Source: Actinoplanes cyaneus (GTDB taxonomy: Bacteria; Actinomycetota; Actinomycetes; Mycobacteriales; Micromonosporaceae). From it: a stretch of 64,000 nucleotides of DNA. The DNA lies in NCBI RefSeq assembly GCF_016862095.1, contig NZ_BOMH01000028.1, positions 124,001 through 188,000 of the forward strand, given 5' to 3'. Below, piece by piece: positions 33,981 through 41,675 of this stretch. The position numbers and the translations under genes were made by a program. The notes under the pieces were generated by a model that worked only from the letters and a program-made list of their open reading frames with translations, made no database searches and was not told the DNA's origin. Each line of letters opens with the position of its first letter. Position 1 is the first letter of the stretch.

Positions 33981-36695
33981 TCACACTGCTTGACCCGACC
34001 GGGGACTCGCGGTGAGATTCCGGGCCAGTTGCGGGGTGGCACGGACCGCCGGGGCGATCGGGACCACCGGATGGGCGCTGGCCGGGATCGCCCCCAGCTC
34101 ACCGAGGAAAGCCCACATCGGCTCCCACTTCTCGTAGTTCACCAGCAGCACCTCGCCGGGCCCGGTCATCGCCAGCGCGGTGGTCACCGCCTCGCGGAAG
34201 CCGTCCGCGCGCACCGCCCGGATCTGCGGCCGCCGGGCCCGCATCTCCCGCTCGACCAGCGCGGACACCTGACCGGCCGGGCGTCCACGGGTGTCCCGGT
34301 CGTCGTAGAGCACGGCCCGGGTCAGCCCGTCCGCCAGGATCTGCGCGGACGCGGCGAGCAGGTCGTCGCGGCGGTCCGGCGGCAGCGTCACGGCGGCCAC
34401 GCACCGGCTCGCACCCCAGAGCCGGTGCAGCGTACGCAACGTCGTGGCCAGCGCCGCCGGGTTGTGTGCGTAGTCCAGGAAGATCGACACGTCGCCGAGG
34501 CGCAGCAGCGTGCCCCGTCCCGGGTTGTCGACACGGGGGTCGAACTCGCTCAACCGGCCGGCCACGGTCTCCGGGCGGGCGCCGAGCGCGCGGGCGGCGG
34601 CGATCGCGGCCAGGGCGTTGGCGGCGGCGTGGAGGGCGGCTCCGCCGTACGCGCCGGGAACCTCCGTCAATCGCATCAGCGGCGTGCGCCGGGCCCCGGT
34701 CGCCTGGACGAGCCAGCCGTCCTGGAGCACGTACGCCGTGCCACCCTGCCCCAGATGCTCGGTCAGCACCGGGTTGTCCGGGTCGAGGCCGAACCAGACG
34801 AGGCGCTTGCGGTCGGCGCGCACCCGGGGCCGGGTGGCCAGGCTGCGCACCCACGGGTCGTCGGCGTTGAGCACCAGCGTGCCGCCGTCCCGCACCCGCT
34901 CCGCGACGACCGCCTTGACGTGCGCCAGGTCCTCGATCGAGTCGAGCCCGTCCTGCCCCAGGTGGTCGGCGGTGATGTTGGTGATCACGCCGACGTCCGA
35001 CCAGTCGTAGCCGAGTCCGCGCCGCAGCAGCCCGCCCCGCGCCGTCTCCAGCACCGCCACCTCGACCTGCGGGTCGCCGAGCACCTGCTGCGCGGACCGC
35101 GGCCCGGTGGCATCCGCCAGGTGGATCGCGCGGCCGTCGACGTACACCCCGTCGGTGGTGGTCACGCCGACCCGCCGGCCACCCGCGCCGAGCAGGTGCG
35201 CGGTCAGCCGGGTCACCGTGGTCTTGCCGTTGGTGCCGGTCACCGCGACGGTCGGGATCCGCCCGTCGGAGCCGCCGGGGAACATCGCGCGCACGATCGC
35301 GTCTCCCACGTCCCGGGCCCGGCCGCGCACCGGGGCCAGATGCATCCGCAGCCCGGGGACGGCGTTGACCTCGATCACCCCGGCCACCGGCTCGTCCTCG
35401 CCGGTCGGCGGCAGCGGCGCGGCGATCTCCGGCAGCCGCAGGTCGATGCCGGCGATGTCCAGGCCGACCAGCGCGGCCACCCGCTGGCACAGCCGGGTCA
35501 CGTCCGGGTGCACCTGGTCGGTGACGTCCCGGCTGGTGCCGCCGCTGGACAGGTTGGCGCAGTCGCGCAGCCAGACGGTCTCCCCTTCGGATGGAATGTC
35601 GGTTTTCTTGAACCTCGCCTCGTCCAGCGTGATCCGGGTCAGCACCCGCGAATGCCCGACGCCGCGCCGCGGATCCGCGTTGACCTGATCGACCAGCTCC
35701 TGCAACGTGGACTTCCCGTCGCCGATCACGTGGGCGGCGACCCGTTCAGCCGCGGCCACCACCTCGCCGGCCACCACCAGCACCCGGTAGTCGCGGCCGT
35801 CCAGCTGCCGTTCGACCACCACGTCCCCGCCCGCCTCGGCGAACGCCCGCTCGACCTCCTCGGGCGCCCTCAGCCCGAGGACGACGTTGCGCCCCTGACG
35901 CCCGTGCCGCGGCTTGACCACGACCGGTGCGCCCAGCTCGCGCAGCAGCCCGACCGCCTCGTCCGCGGTGGCCGCCACTCCCCCGGGCGCCACCGGGATG
36001 CCGGCCTCACCGAGCAGCCGCCGGGTGACGTGCTTGTCGCCGGCGATGTCGATGCCCACGCCGCTGGTCCGGTCGGTCATCGCGGCCCAGGCCATCCGCC
36101 GCCGGGTGCCCCAGCCGAGCCGGACCAGGCTCAGGTCGTCGAACCGCTCGACCGGGATGCCGCGGCGGCGCGCGGCCGCGATGATCGCCCGGGTGCTCGG
36201 GCCGGTCGCCTCCCGCTCGGCGAACGCCGCCAGCTCGGCGAGCCGCGCGGACGGCTTCCCAGCGGCGCGCCCGGCGTGGATGTCCAGGACCAGGTCCACC
36301 GCGGCGTCCAGCAGCTCGCCCGGCACCCGGGAGCCCGGCGACTCGTCCACCGGGCACTCCACGATCACGTCGTAGAGCCCGGCCTCGCCGGCCGAGACGG
36401 TCCGGCCGAAGCTGACGTCCCGGCCGATCAGCTGGGAGAGCTCCAGGCACACGTGCTCGGTGACATGGCCGAAGTACGTCCCGCCCCGCAGGCGGCTGAC
36501 GAACCCGCCCGGCGCGCCGGCCGCGCAGTGGTGCTCGGCCAGCCCCGGCAGCGCCCGCAGCAGCCGCTCGGTGAAGCCGGTGACGTCAGACGTCTCCCGC
36601 CCGGTCAGCTCCTCCAGCCGGAGCCGGGCCACCACCGCCGGCCGGGACAGATACACGTTCGGGCCGCGCAGGCGGCGCAGACTCTCGATCTTCAT
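33981..36695 (-). CDS. cphA: Cyanophycin synthetase
   Basis: The 904-residue enzyme builds the storage polymer multi-L-arginyl-poly-L-aspartate. It has the N-terminal domain of the family (RLRGPNVYLSRPAV, FVSRLRGGTYFGHVTEHVCLE), an ATP-grasp module that adds Asp (VVVKPRHGRQGRNVVLGL, GVIEVNAVPGLRMHL) and a Mur-ligase-like module that adds Arg with its P-loop VTGTNGKTTVTR near residue 485 and DYAHNPAAL. Length and order are normal. The ATG at 36695 lies 110 bases inside the 3 prime end of the cyanophycinase gene. The two form one nitrogen and carbon storage operon. Confidence 0.95.
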   Translation of the reverse strand: MKIESLRRLRGPNVYLSRPAVVARLRLEELTGRETSDVTGFTERLLRALPGLAEHHCAAGAPGGFVSRLRGGTYFGHVTEHVCLELSQLIGRDVSFGRTVSAGEAGLYDVIVECPVDESPGSRVPGELLDAAVDLVLDIHAGRAAGKPSARLAELAAFAEREATGPSTRAIIAAARRRGIPVERFDDLSLVRLGWGTRRRMAWAAMTDRTSGVGIDIAGDKHVTRRLLGEAGIPVAPGGVAATADEAVGLLRELGAPVVVKPRHGRQGRNVVLGLRAPEEVERAFAEAGGDVVVERQLDGRDYRVLVVAGEVVAAAERVAAHVIGDGKSTLQELVDQVNADPRRGVGHSRVLTRITLDEARFKKTDIPSEGETVWLRDCANLSSGGTSRDVTDQVHPDVTRLCQRVAALVGLDIAGIDLRLPEIAAPLPPTGEDEPVAGVIEVNAVPGLRMHLAPVRGRARDVGDAIVRAMFPGGSDGRIPTVAVTGTNGKTTVTRLTAHLLGAGGRRVGVTTTDGVYVDGRAIHLADATGPRSAQQVLGDPQVEVAVLETARGGLLRRGLGYDWSDVGVITNITADHLGQDGLDSIEDLAHVKAVVAERVRDGGTLVLNADDPWVRSLATRPRVRADRKRLVWFGLDPDNPVLTEHLGQGGTAYVLQDGWLVQATGARRTPLMRLTEVPGAYGGAALHAAANALAAIAAARALGARPETVAGRLSEFDPRVDNPGRGTLLRLGDVSIFLDYAHNPAALATTLRTLHRLWGASRCVAAVTLPPDRRDDLLAASAQILADGLTRAVLYDDRDTRGRPAGQVSALVEREMRARRPQIRAVRADGFREAVTTALAMTGPGEVLLVNYEKWEPMWAFLGELGAIPASAHPVVPIAPAVRATPQLARNLTASPRSGQAV

Positions 36696-37473
36696 AGGAG
36701 TGGTCCCCGATCCCCGGCCGCCGGCCGGTGAGGTGGAAGGTGTGGCCTGCCGGCAGCACGTGGATCAGTGCCCCGGCCATCGCGATCGGGCCGCCGCTCG
36801 GGACCCGGATCTCGGTCGCGGCCCCGGCGTCGACAACCGTCACCGCCCCGGTGCCGAGCACCTCGAAGCGATCGCCGTCGGTCAGGATCGCGGTGTCCTC
36901 GTCGATGCCCAGGCCGAGCTCGTGCGGATACCGCGCCACCGCGCTGAGCAGCCGGTTCAACCGCCCGCGCTGGGCGAAATGCTGATCGATGAGCACTCCG
37001 GGGAGGAATTCAAGACCGGGACCGGTGCGTACGGCCGCAGCCGTCACCCCCGGCTCGTCCCCGCCCACGATCATGGTGGCCGACATGATGGCCGCGCCCG
37101 CGCTGGTCCCGCCGAGCACCACAGCGCCGCCCGCCACCAGCTCCTGCAGCAGTGAGTCGGTCGCGGTGCCGCCCAGCACCGCGGTGATCCGCTGCTGGTC
37201 GCCGCCGGTGAAGAAGACCCCGGTGGCCTCGCGCAGGACGGCGGTCGCCTCCGGCGCGTTGGCCTGCGTCCGGGTGGTCAGCCGCAGCGCGCGCACCGAG
37301 CCCGCGCCCAGCCCGGTGAACGTCGCGACGTAGTGCGCCTCGGTGCTCTCCGGGGTCTCGCTGGCGGTGGCGATCACCACGATCCGTGCGGACGCGGCGC
37401 CGGCCAGCTCCACGAACCGGACGAGCAGCGCCGGTCCGGCGGCGCCTCCGATGATCATTAGCCGGGCGTCCAC
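36586..37473 (-). CDS. cphB: Cyanophycinase
   Basis: This serine peptidase of family S51 (295 residues) cuts cyanophycin to beta-Asp-Arg dipeptides. The nucleophile lies in GGTSAGAAIMS (Ser near residue 122), with FFTGGDQQRI and GLGIDEDTAIL as other family blocks. The domain ends at HVLPAGHTFHLTGRR; the last 37 residues (rich in Pro, Gly, Ala) are read from DNA that is also the start of cphA in another frame. The GTG at 37473 has AGGAGG upstream. It precedes cphA in the operon, so synthesis and breakdown are made from one message. Confidence 0.92.
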   Translation of the reverse strand: MDARLMIIGGAAGPALLVRFVELAGAASARIVVIATASETPESTEAHYVATFTGLGAGSVRALRLTTRTQANAPEATAVLREATGVFFTGGDQQRITAVLGGTATDSLLQELVAGGAVVLGGTSAGAAIMSATMIVGGDEPGVTAAAVRTGPGLEFLPGVLIDQHFAQRGRLNRLLSAVARYPHELGLGIDEDTAILTDGDRFEVLGTGAVTVVDAGAATEIRVPSGGPIAMAGALIHVLPAGHTFHLTGRRPGIGDHSYEDRESAPPARPERVSVPAGGGGPAPAGGADRAGDV

Positions 37474-37514
37474 CGTGCCCTCCTCAGCAGGACCCTTTTC
37501 CGGGCCACTGTTGA

Positions 37515-37554
37515 GGTTAATCGGAACAAAACCGAAACATCCGGCTAATCGGAA
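37515..37554 (-). promoter_or_regulatory. Repeated TTCCGATTArCC upstream of cphB
   Basis: TTCCGATTAACC (37515-37526) and TTCCGATTAGCC (37543-37554) are direct repeats 28 bases apart on the minus strand, 40-80 bases upstream of cphB. The second overlaps the stop of the MFS gene. Between them is GTTTC-N6-GTTCC, one base from a GlnR pair in reverse orientation. This may be the cph control site. Confidence 0.35.
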
Positions 37555-39104
37555 TGCTTGGGAGGCAGCAGGTGACGCACCGACGGCGGGCCCTCGGCCA
37601 GCGCGATCGCCCGTTTCTCCACCTGCTCGTCGTCCTCGGTCAACCGGCCCTCGTGCTGGCGCAGGTGCTCCTCCCACGTCGGGACCAGGTAGACCTCGAC
37701 GAACTCGGCCGGGTCGGCGCCGTCCCGGAACAGTCCCCACTGGGTCGCGCCGGTCCGCTGCCGGGAACCGCGGAGCACGTCCATCGCGCTGACGAACTCA
37801 CCGGTGTTCGCCGGCGGCACCCGGTACGTCGCGGAGACCAGGATCGGGCCGTCCTGCAGGTGCGGCTGCAGCATCAGGTGCGGCTCGGCCCAGAAGACGG
37901 CGGGAGATTGATCGTCGTCCTCGTGGGTGTGGACGGGCCAGCGGCGTACCGCCAGGGTGCCCGCCAGCATCAGAGCGCCCGCGATCCCGAAGGTCTCCCG
38001 CAGGCCGACCGCCTCGGCGGACTGTCCCCAGGCCAGCGCCCCGAGCGCCTGGCCGCCGGCGAAGACCAGCTGGTAGATCGCGAGCGCCCGGGCACGGACC
38101 CAGTTCGGCAGGTTGAGCTGCATCGCCGCGTTCATCCGGGAGACCAGCATCATCCAGGCCAGGCCCGCGACGACCAGCACCGGCGTGACCACGAACCGGT
38201 TCGGGACCAGTGCGGTGACCAGCAGCGCCAGACCATAGGCGATTCCGGTCACGGCGATCAGCTGGTTCGTCCGCAGCACCTTGCGCGCCCGCGGCATGAG
38301 CAGCGCCCCGGCGATCGCGCCGACGCCGAGCGCGGCCAGCAGGATGCCGTAACCGCTCGCACCCATGCCCAGCTCCCGGCTCGCGACCAGCGGCAACAGG
38401 CCCCAGACCACACTGCCGGGCAGCACGAACAGCAGCACCCGGCCGAGAATCCGCCGGATCACCGGCGACCAGCGAACATACCGCCCGCCGGCCCGCAACG
38501 CCGAGGCGAACGGCTCGGGACGGCTCACCGGCGGCCGCTCCGGGCGGCGCCAGCGCAGCAGCGCCACCGCGAAGACCGCGAACGACAGCGCGTTGAGGCC
38601 GAACACCACCGCCGAGCCGAAGTGCGCCACCAGCAGGCCGGCCAGCGCCGGACCGGCCGAGCGGGCAAGGTTGGTGTTGACCGCGCCGAGCGCCGACGCC
38701 GACGGCAGCTGGTCGTGCGGCACGACCTCCGGGATCACCGCCTGCCACGACGGCAGCGTCAGCGCCTGCCCGCATCCCAGCAGAAACGTGAAGATCAGGA
38801 GAACCTGCGGGCTCGCATGATCGGAAGCGGTCAGCGCGGTCAGCGTCGAGGCGATCAGAAACAGGCCTGCCTGTACGGCGATGAGCAGCCGCCGCCGATC
38901 CAGGGCGTCCGCGATCGTCCCGGCCGGCAGCGCGAACAGCAGCACCGGCAAGGTGGTGACCGTCTGCACCAGGCTGACCCAGGTGGCCGCGTCCGCCTCG
39001 TGCACCACCAGCCATTGGGCACCGACGGTCTGCATCCACGTGCCGACGTTGCTGGCGAGCACGCCGATCCAGAGCGCGCGGAAGATCGGGTTGGTTCGTA
39101 ACAC
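37545..39104 (-). CDS. MFS exporter (EntS/DHA3-like) with C-terminal soluble domain
   Basis: The 519-residue protein begins LRTNPIFRALWIGVLASNVGTWMQ, the usual start of the EntS/DHA3-like MFS group, and has 10-12 membrane helices through about residue 400, with LPAGTIADALDRRRLL as the loop 2-3 motif. The last 110 residues form a soluble domain (ILVSATYRVPPANTGEFVSAM, WGLFRDGADPAEFVEVYLVPTWEEH) that resembles an antibiotic-biosynthesis-monooxygenase-like ferredoxin fold often fused to this transporter type. It is three bases downstream of the HxlR gene and probably controlled by it. Substrate unknown. Confidence 0.9.
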   Translation of the reverse strand: MLRTNPIFRALWIGVLASNVGTWMQTVGAQWLVVHEADAATWVSLVQTVTTLPVLLFALPAGTIADALDRRRLLIAVQAGLFLIASTLTALTASDHASPQVLLIFTFLLGCGQALTLPSWQAVIPEVVPHDQLPSASALGAVNTNLARSAGPALAGLLVAHFGSAVVFGLNALSFAVFAVALLRWRRPERPPVSRPEPFASALRAGGRYVRWSPVIRRILGRVLLFVLPGSVVWGLLPLVASRELGMGASGYGILLAALGVGAIAGALLMPRARKVLRTNQLIAVTGIAYGLALLVTALVPNRFVVTPVLVVAGLAWMMLVSRMNAAMQLNLPNWVRARALAIYQLVFAGGQALGALAWGQSAEAVGLRETFGIAGALMLAGTLAVRRWPVHTHEDDDQSPAVFWAEPHLMLQPHLQDGPILVSATYRVPPANTGEFVSAMDVLRGSRQRTGATQWGLFRDGADPAEFVEVYLVPTWEEHLRQHEGRLTEDDEQVEKRAIALAEGPPSVRHLLPPKHSD

Positions 39105-39107
39105 GCC

Positions 39108-39602
39108 TTATTCTGAGCGGCGGTGCGCGCCCGGGCCGGGGCGGGGCAGGACGTCACGGTGATCGGTCACCTCGTGCCCGCCGGCGCAGTGGATCTCGAC
39201 ATCCAGCTCGGCGCCGCAGTCCCGATGGGCGAACTGGATCGGCGGGCCCTCCGGGTCGGCCAGGTAGCGGTTGCCCCAGCCGGCCAGGGCGATCAGCACC
39301 GGATAGAGGTCGAAGCCCTTCTCGGTCAGCCGGTACTCCTGGCGCACCCGGGAACCCGGCTCCCGATACGGCTCGCGGCGCAACACCCCGGCCTCGACCA
39401 GGGCGGACAGCCGATTCGCCAGCACCTGACGGGGGATCCCGGTGCGCACCCGCATGTCGTCGAAGCGGCGGATCCCGGAGAAGATCTCCCGCAGCACCAC
39501 CATGGTCCACTTCTCGCCGAGGATGTCCATCGCCCGCGAGATGGTGCAGTTGTCGACGCTCCAGTCGAGGGCTTCCGGCGGTGGTGTGACATGCGCGACC
39601 AT
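39108..39602 (-). CDS. HxlR-family winged-helix regulator
   Basis: This 164-residue protein has the HxlR fold: SVDNCTISRAMDILGEKWTM with its redox- or effector-relevant cysteine, LREIFSGIRRFDDM, recognition helix IPRQVLANRLSALVEAGVL and RQEYRLTEKGFDLYPVL. The C-terminus adds a CGAELDVEIHCAGGHEV segment with paired cysteines and histidines, possibly a metal or redox site. The ATG at 39602 lacks a strong ribosome site. It is the first gene of an operon with the MFS exporter, and divergent from the thioesterase, so it probably represses the exporter. Confidence 0.88.
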   Translation of the reverse strand: MVAHVTPPPEALDWSVDNCTISRAMDILGEKWTMVVLREIFSGIRRFDDMRVRTGIPRQVLANRLSALVEAGVLRREPYREPGSRVRQEYRLTEKGFDLYPVLIALAGWGNRYLADPEGPPIQFAHRDCGAELDVEIHCAGGHEVTDHRDVLPRPGPGAHRRSE

Positions 39603-39658
39603 GGCGTCGAGGCTAGGTCTCGTTGACAGACGCAGCAAGCCGGTGCCAGCCTGGGTCC

Positions 39659-40168
39659 ATGACGCAGACCCAGACCGAGCGCTCCCGCACCTTCTCCTGG
39701 ACCGACCCCAAGGAGCACGCCAAGCTGTTCGTCGAGCGCAGCGGCCTGGACGTCCTGCGCGCGATGGCGGCCGGCGAGGTCCCGCCCCCGCCGATCTTCC
39801 AGCTCATCGACGGCAACCGCCTCCAGGTCGAGCCGGGCAGCGTCACCGTCACCCTCGACCCGCAGGAGTTCCACTACAACCCGATCGGCACCGTCCACGG
39901 CGGCATCATCTCCACCCTGCTCGACACCGCCGCCGCCTGTTCCGTCCAGTCGACGCTGGCCGCCGGCATCGGCTACACCAGCATGGATTTGAACGTGAAG
40001 TTCCTGCGCCCGGTCACCGTCGACACCGGCCTGATCACCTGCACCGGCGCCGTCCTCCAGCAGGGCCGCCGGACAGCCCTGGCCGAGGCCCGCCTCACCG
40101 ACGCCCGCAACCGCCTGCTGGCCCACGCCACCTCCACCTGCCTCCTCTTCGACCTCCCCACCCCGTAA
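39659..40168 (+). CDS. PaaI-family hotdog thioesterase
   Basis: The 169-residue hotdog-fold protein has the family block YNPIGTVHGGIISTLLDTAA, TSMDLNVKFLRPV and GRRTALAEARLTDA. PaaI-type enzymes hydrolyse acyl-CoA thioesters, often aromatic ones. The ATG at 39659 is chosen because it fits the domain edge; no strong ribosome site is seen. It is divergent from the HxlR-MFS pair, so it may be part of the same detoxification response, and is followed by an array of 62-bp repeats. Confidence 0.87.
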   Translation: MTQTQTERSRTFSWTDPKEHAKLFVERSGLDVLRAMAAGEVPPPPIFQLIDGNRLQVEPGSVTVTLDPQEFHYNPIGTVHGGIISTLLDTAAACSVQSTLAAGIGYTSMDLNVKFLRPVTVDTGLITCTGAVLQQGRRTALAEARLTDARNRLLAHATSTCLLFDLPTP

Positions 40169-40238
40169 CCCCGCCCTCTCCACCGACGGCACTTACCGCA
40201 CCGGAACAACCACCAGCATCAGCCAGCTCCGCACGCCG

Positions 40239-40350
40239 GCTGGCACTCACGGCTCCCCCCAGCCACGGCAACAGCCCTGAATGCCAGCTCACCCACCCCA
40301 GCTGGCACTCACGGCTCTCCCCAGCCGCTAAGACAGCCCTGAGCGCCAGC
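40239..40350. repeat. 62-bp repeat array, two copies (left of the nuclease pseudogene)
   Basis: Two 50-base near-palindromes begin at 40239 and 40301, 62 bases apart, with a 12-base spacer. Each starts GCTGGCACTCACGGCT and ends with a CAGCCCT-to-GCCAGC arm. They are in the same orientation as the three copies at 41357. The remainder of the gap 40169-40440 holds no gene. Confidence 0.92.
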
Positions 40351-40417
40351 CGACGCTGCCGGCCGGTGCTCGGGGACGAAGCAGAGCTGTGGATACGCCG
40401 GGCGGCGTGGCGGCAGG

Positions 40418-40426
40418 TTGTCCACA
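40418..40426 (+). promoter_or_regulatory. DnaA-box-like sequence
   Basis: TTGTCCACA, the actinobacterial DnaA box form, lies 15 bases upstream of the pseudogene start. A lone site, possibly chance. Confidence 0.25.
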
Positions 40427-40440
40427 GGCCCGAAACGGCG

Positions 40441-41357
40441 ATGACCGGAATCCACGATTCTGATCGCGTGACTCCGACCCTCACCTCCTCGCCGGAGGAA
40501 CTCGCCAAGGCCCCGTTCCGCGGCTCAACCGCGATAGCCGAAGGTCACATCACCCGAGGCGTGCTTCGAGGCGATGCCTGGCGCCGCCTTCTGCCTGATG
40601 TCTACGTGCATCGCGACCTCCCGATCGATCACCGCGTCTGGTGCTCGGCGGCCGGGCTGATCCTGCCTGCGGGTACGGCGATCGGTGGGCCCGGTGCTGC
40701 CCACCTGTGGGGCGCTGATCTGCTGCATCAGGACCCGCCGGGGTCCGCGGTGGCGCCCCGGGACCGATGGATGAGACGGAACCGCCGGATCATGACGCAC
40801 CACACCGTCATTGCTCCGGAGGATCTGACGGTTCTCGGCGGTGTGGCCGTCACGACACCGGAGCGCACCGCTTTCGACCTCGGCCGCCGGCTGTCACGGG
40901 CAGATGCGGTGATCCTGCTGGATGCGATGCTCCGTAAGCAGACACTGCATGCCGACCGCGCAGCCGAGCTGGCGCGGCAGCGACCCGGGTGGCCGAGAGT
41001 CGCGCGGCTGCGTGAGGCGCTGGCGCTCGCCGACGGGCGAGCCGAGTCGCCGATGGAAACCCGTCTACGGCTCCTGGTCCACGACGCCGGCATCGCCCGA
41101 CCGCAACCGCAGTTCGAGATCCGCGGCCGTGGAGGCGAACTCATAGCTCGGGTGGATCTGGCCTGGCACGGCTGCGCGTTGCCGTCGAATACGAGGGTGA
41201 TCATCATCGCGAGCGCGTCCAGTTCCTTCGGGACGTCCATCGGTTGAACGCGCTGCACGAGGCAGGCTGGACGGTGCTCCGGTTCACCGCCGACCACGTG
41301 CTCCGGGCCCCGCAGCGAACCGCTCTCACCATCGCGCGTGAACTCGCCCGCCCCTAG
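40441..41357 (+). pseudogene. Frameshifted DUF559 / AbiEi-antitoxin-like nuclease gene
   Basis: The first frame runs from ATG 40441 to TGA at 41247. It encodes an N-terminal winged-helix/AbiEi-like region (FRGSTAIAEGHITRGVLRG, LPDVYVHRDLP, GVAVTTPERTAFDLGRRL) and the beginning of a DUF559 endonuclease domain (SPMETRLRLLVHDAGI, RVDLAW). After about 41166 the conserved rest of the domain (VAVEYEGDHHRERVQFLRD, LNALHEAGWTVLRFTADHV) continues in another frame to TAG at 41357. A single lost base at about 41166-41170 explains this. The gene is flanked on both sides by 62-bp repeat arrays. A sequencing error is the alternative. Confidence 0.85.
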
Positions 41358-41530
41358 CTGGCGCTGAGGGCTGTCCAGGAAGCCAAACACAGCCCTCAGT
41401 GCCAGCCGCTTCACCAGAGCTGGCACTCACGGCTGCACCGAACACCGCCAACAGCCCTCAGTGCCAGCCACCCCACCAGAGCTGGCGCTCACGGCCGCAC
41501 CGAACGCCGCCAACAACCCTCAACGCCAGC
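41357..41530. repeat. 62-bp repeat array, three copies (right of the nuclease pseudogene)
   Basis: Copies of 50 bases begin at 41357, 41419 and 41481, each 62 apart with 12-base spacers. The first is an 18-bp hairpin, GCTGGCGCTGAGGGCTGT with ACAGCCCTCAGTGCCAGC, with only one wobble pair. Its first base is the last base of the pseudogene stop codon. No gene is seen in the remainder of the gap to 41675, apart from the hisS terminator. Confidence 0.93.
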
Positions 41531-41613
41531 CAGCCGGCCGGACGGGGCTGGGCTGGAGGCGGACGGACAGGGCCTCGGGGGCGGCCGGGCCGCGCAGGCG
41601 GGGTGGAAACGAG

Positions 41614-41654
41614 GTCGACCGGCCCGCTGGGTGGGGATTCGCGGGCCGGTCGAC
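41614..41654 (-). terminator. Terminator after hisS
   Basis: A perfect 14-bp stem GTCGACCGGCCCGC/GCGGGCCGGTCGAC with a 13-base loop lies 22 bases past the hisS stop. No T-run follows, but the stem is very stable. Confidence 0.7.
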
Positions 41655-41675
41655 GACGTACTTGCTGGTGACGTT

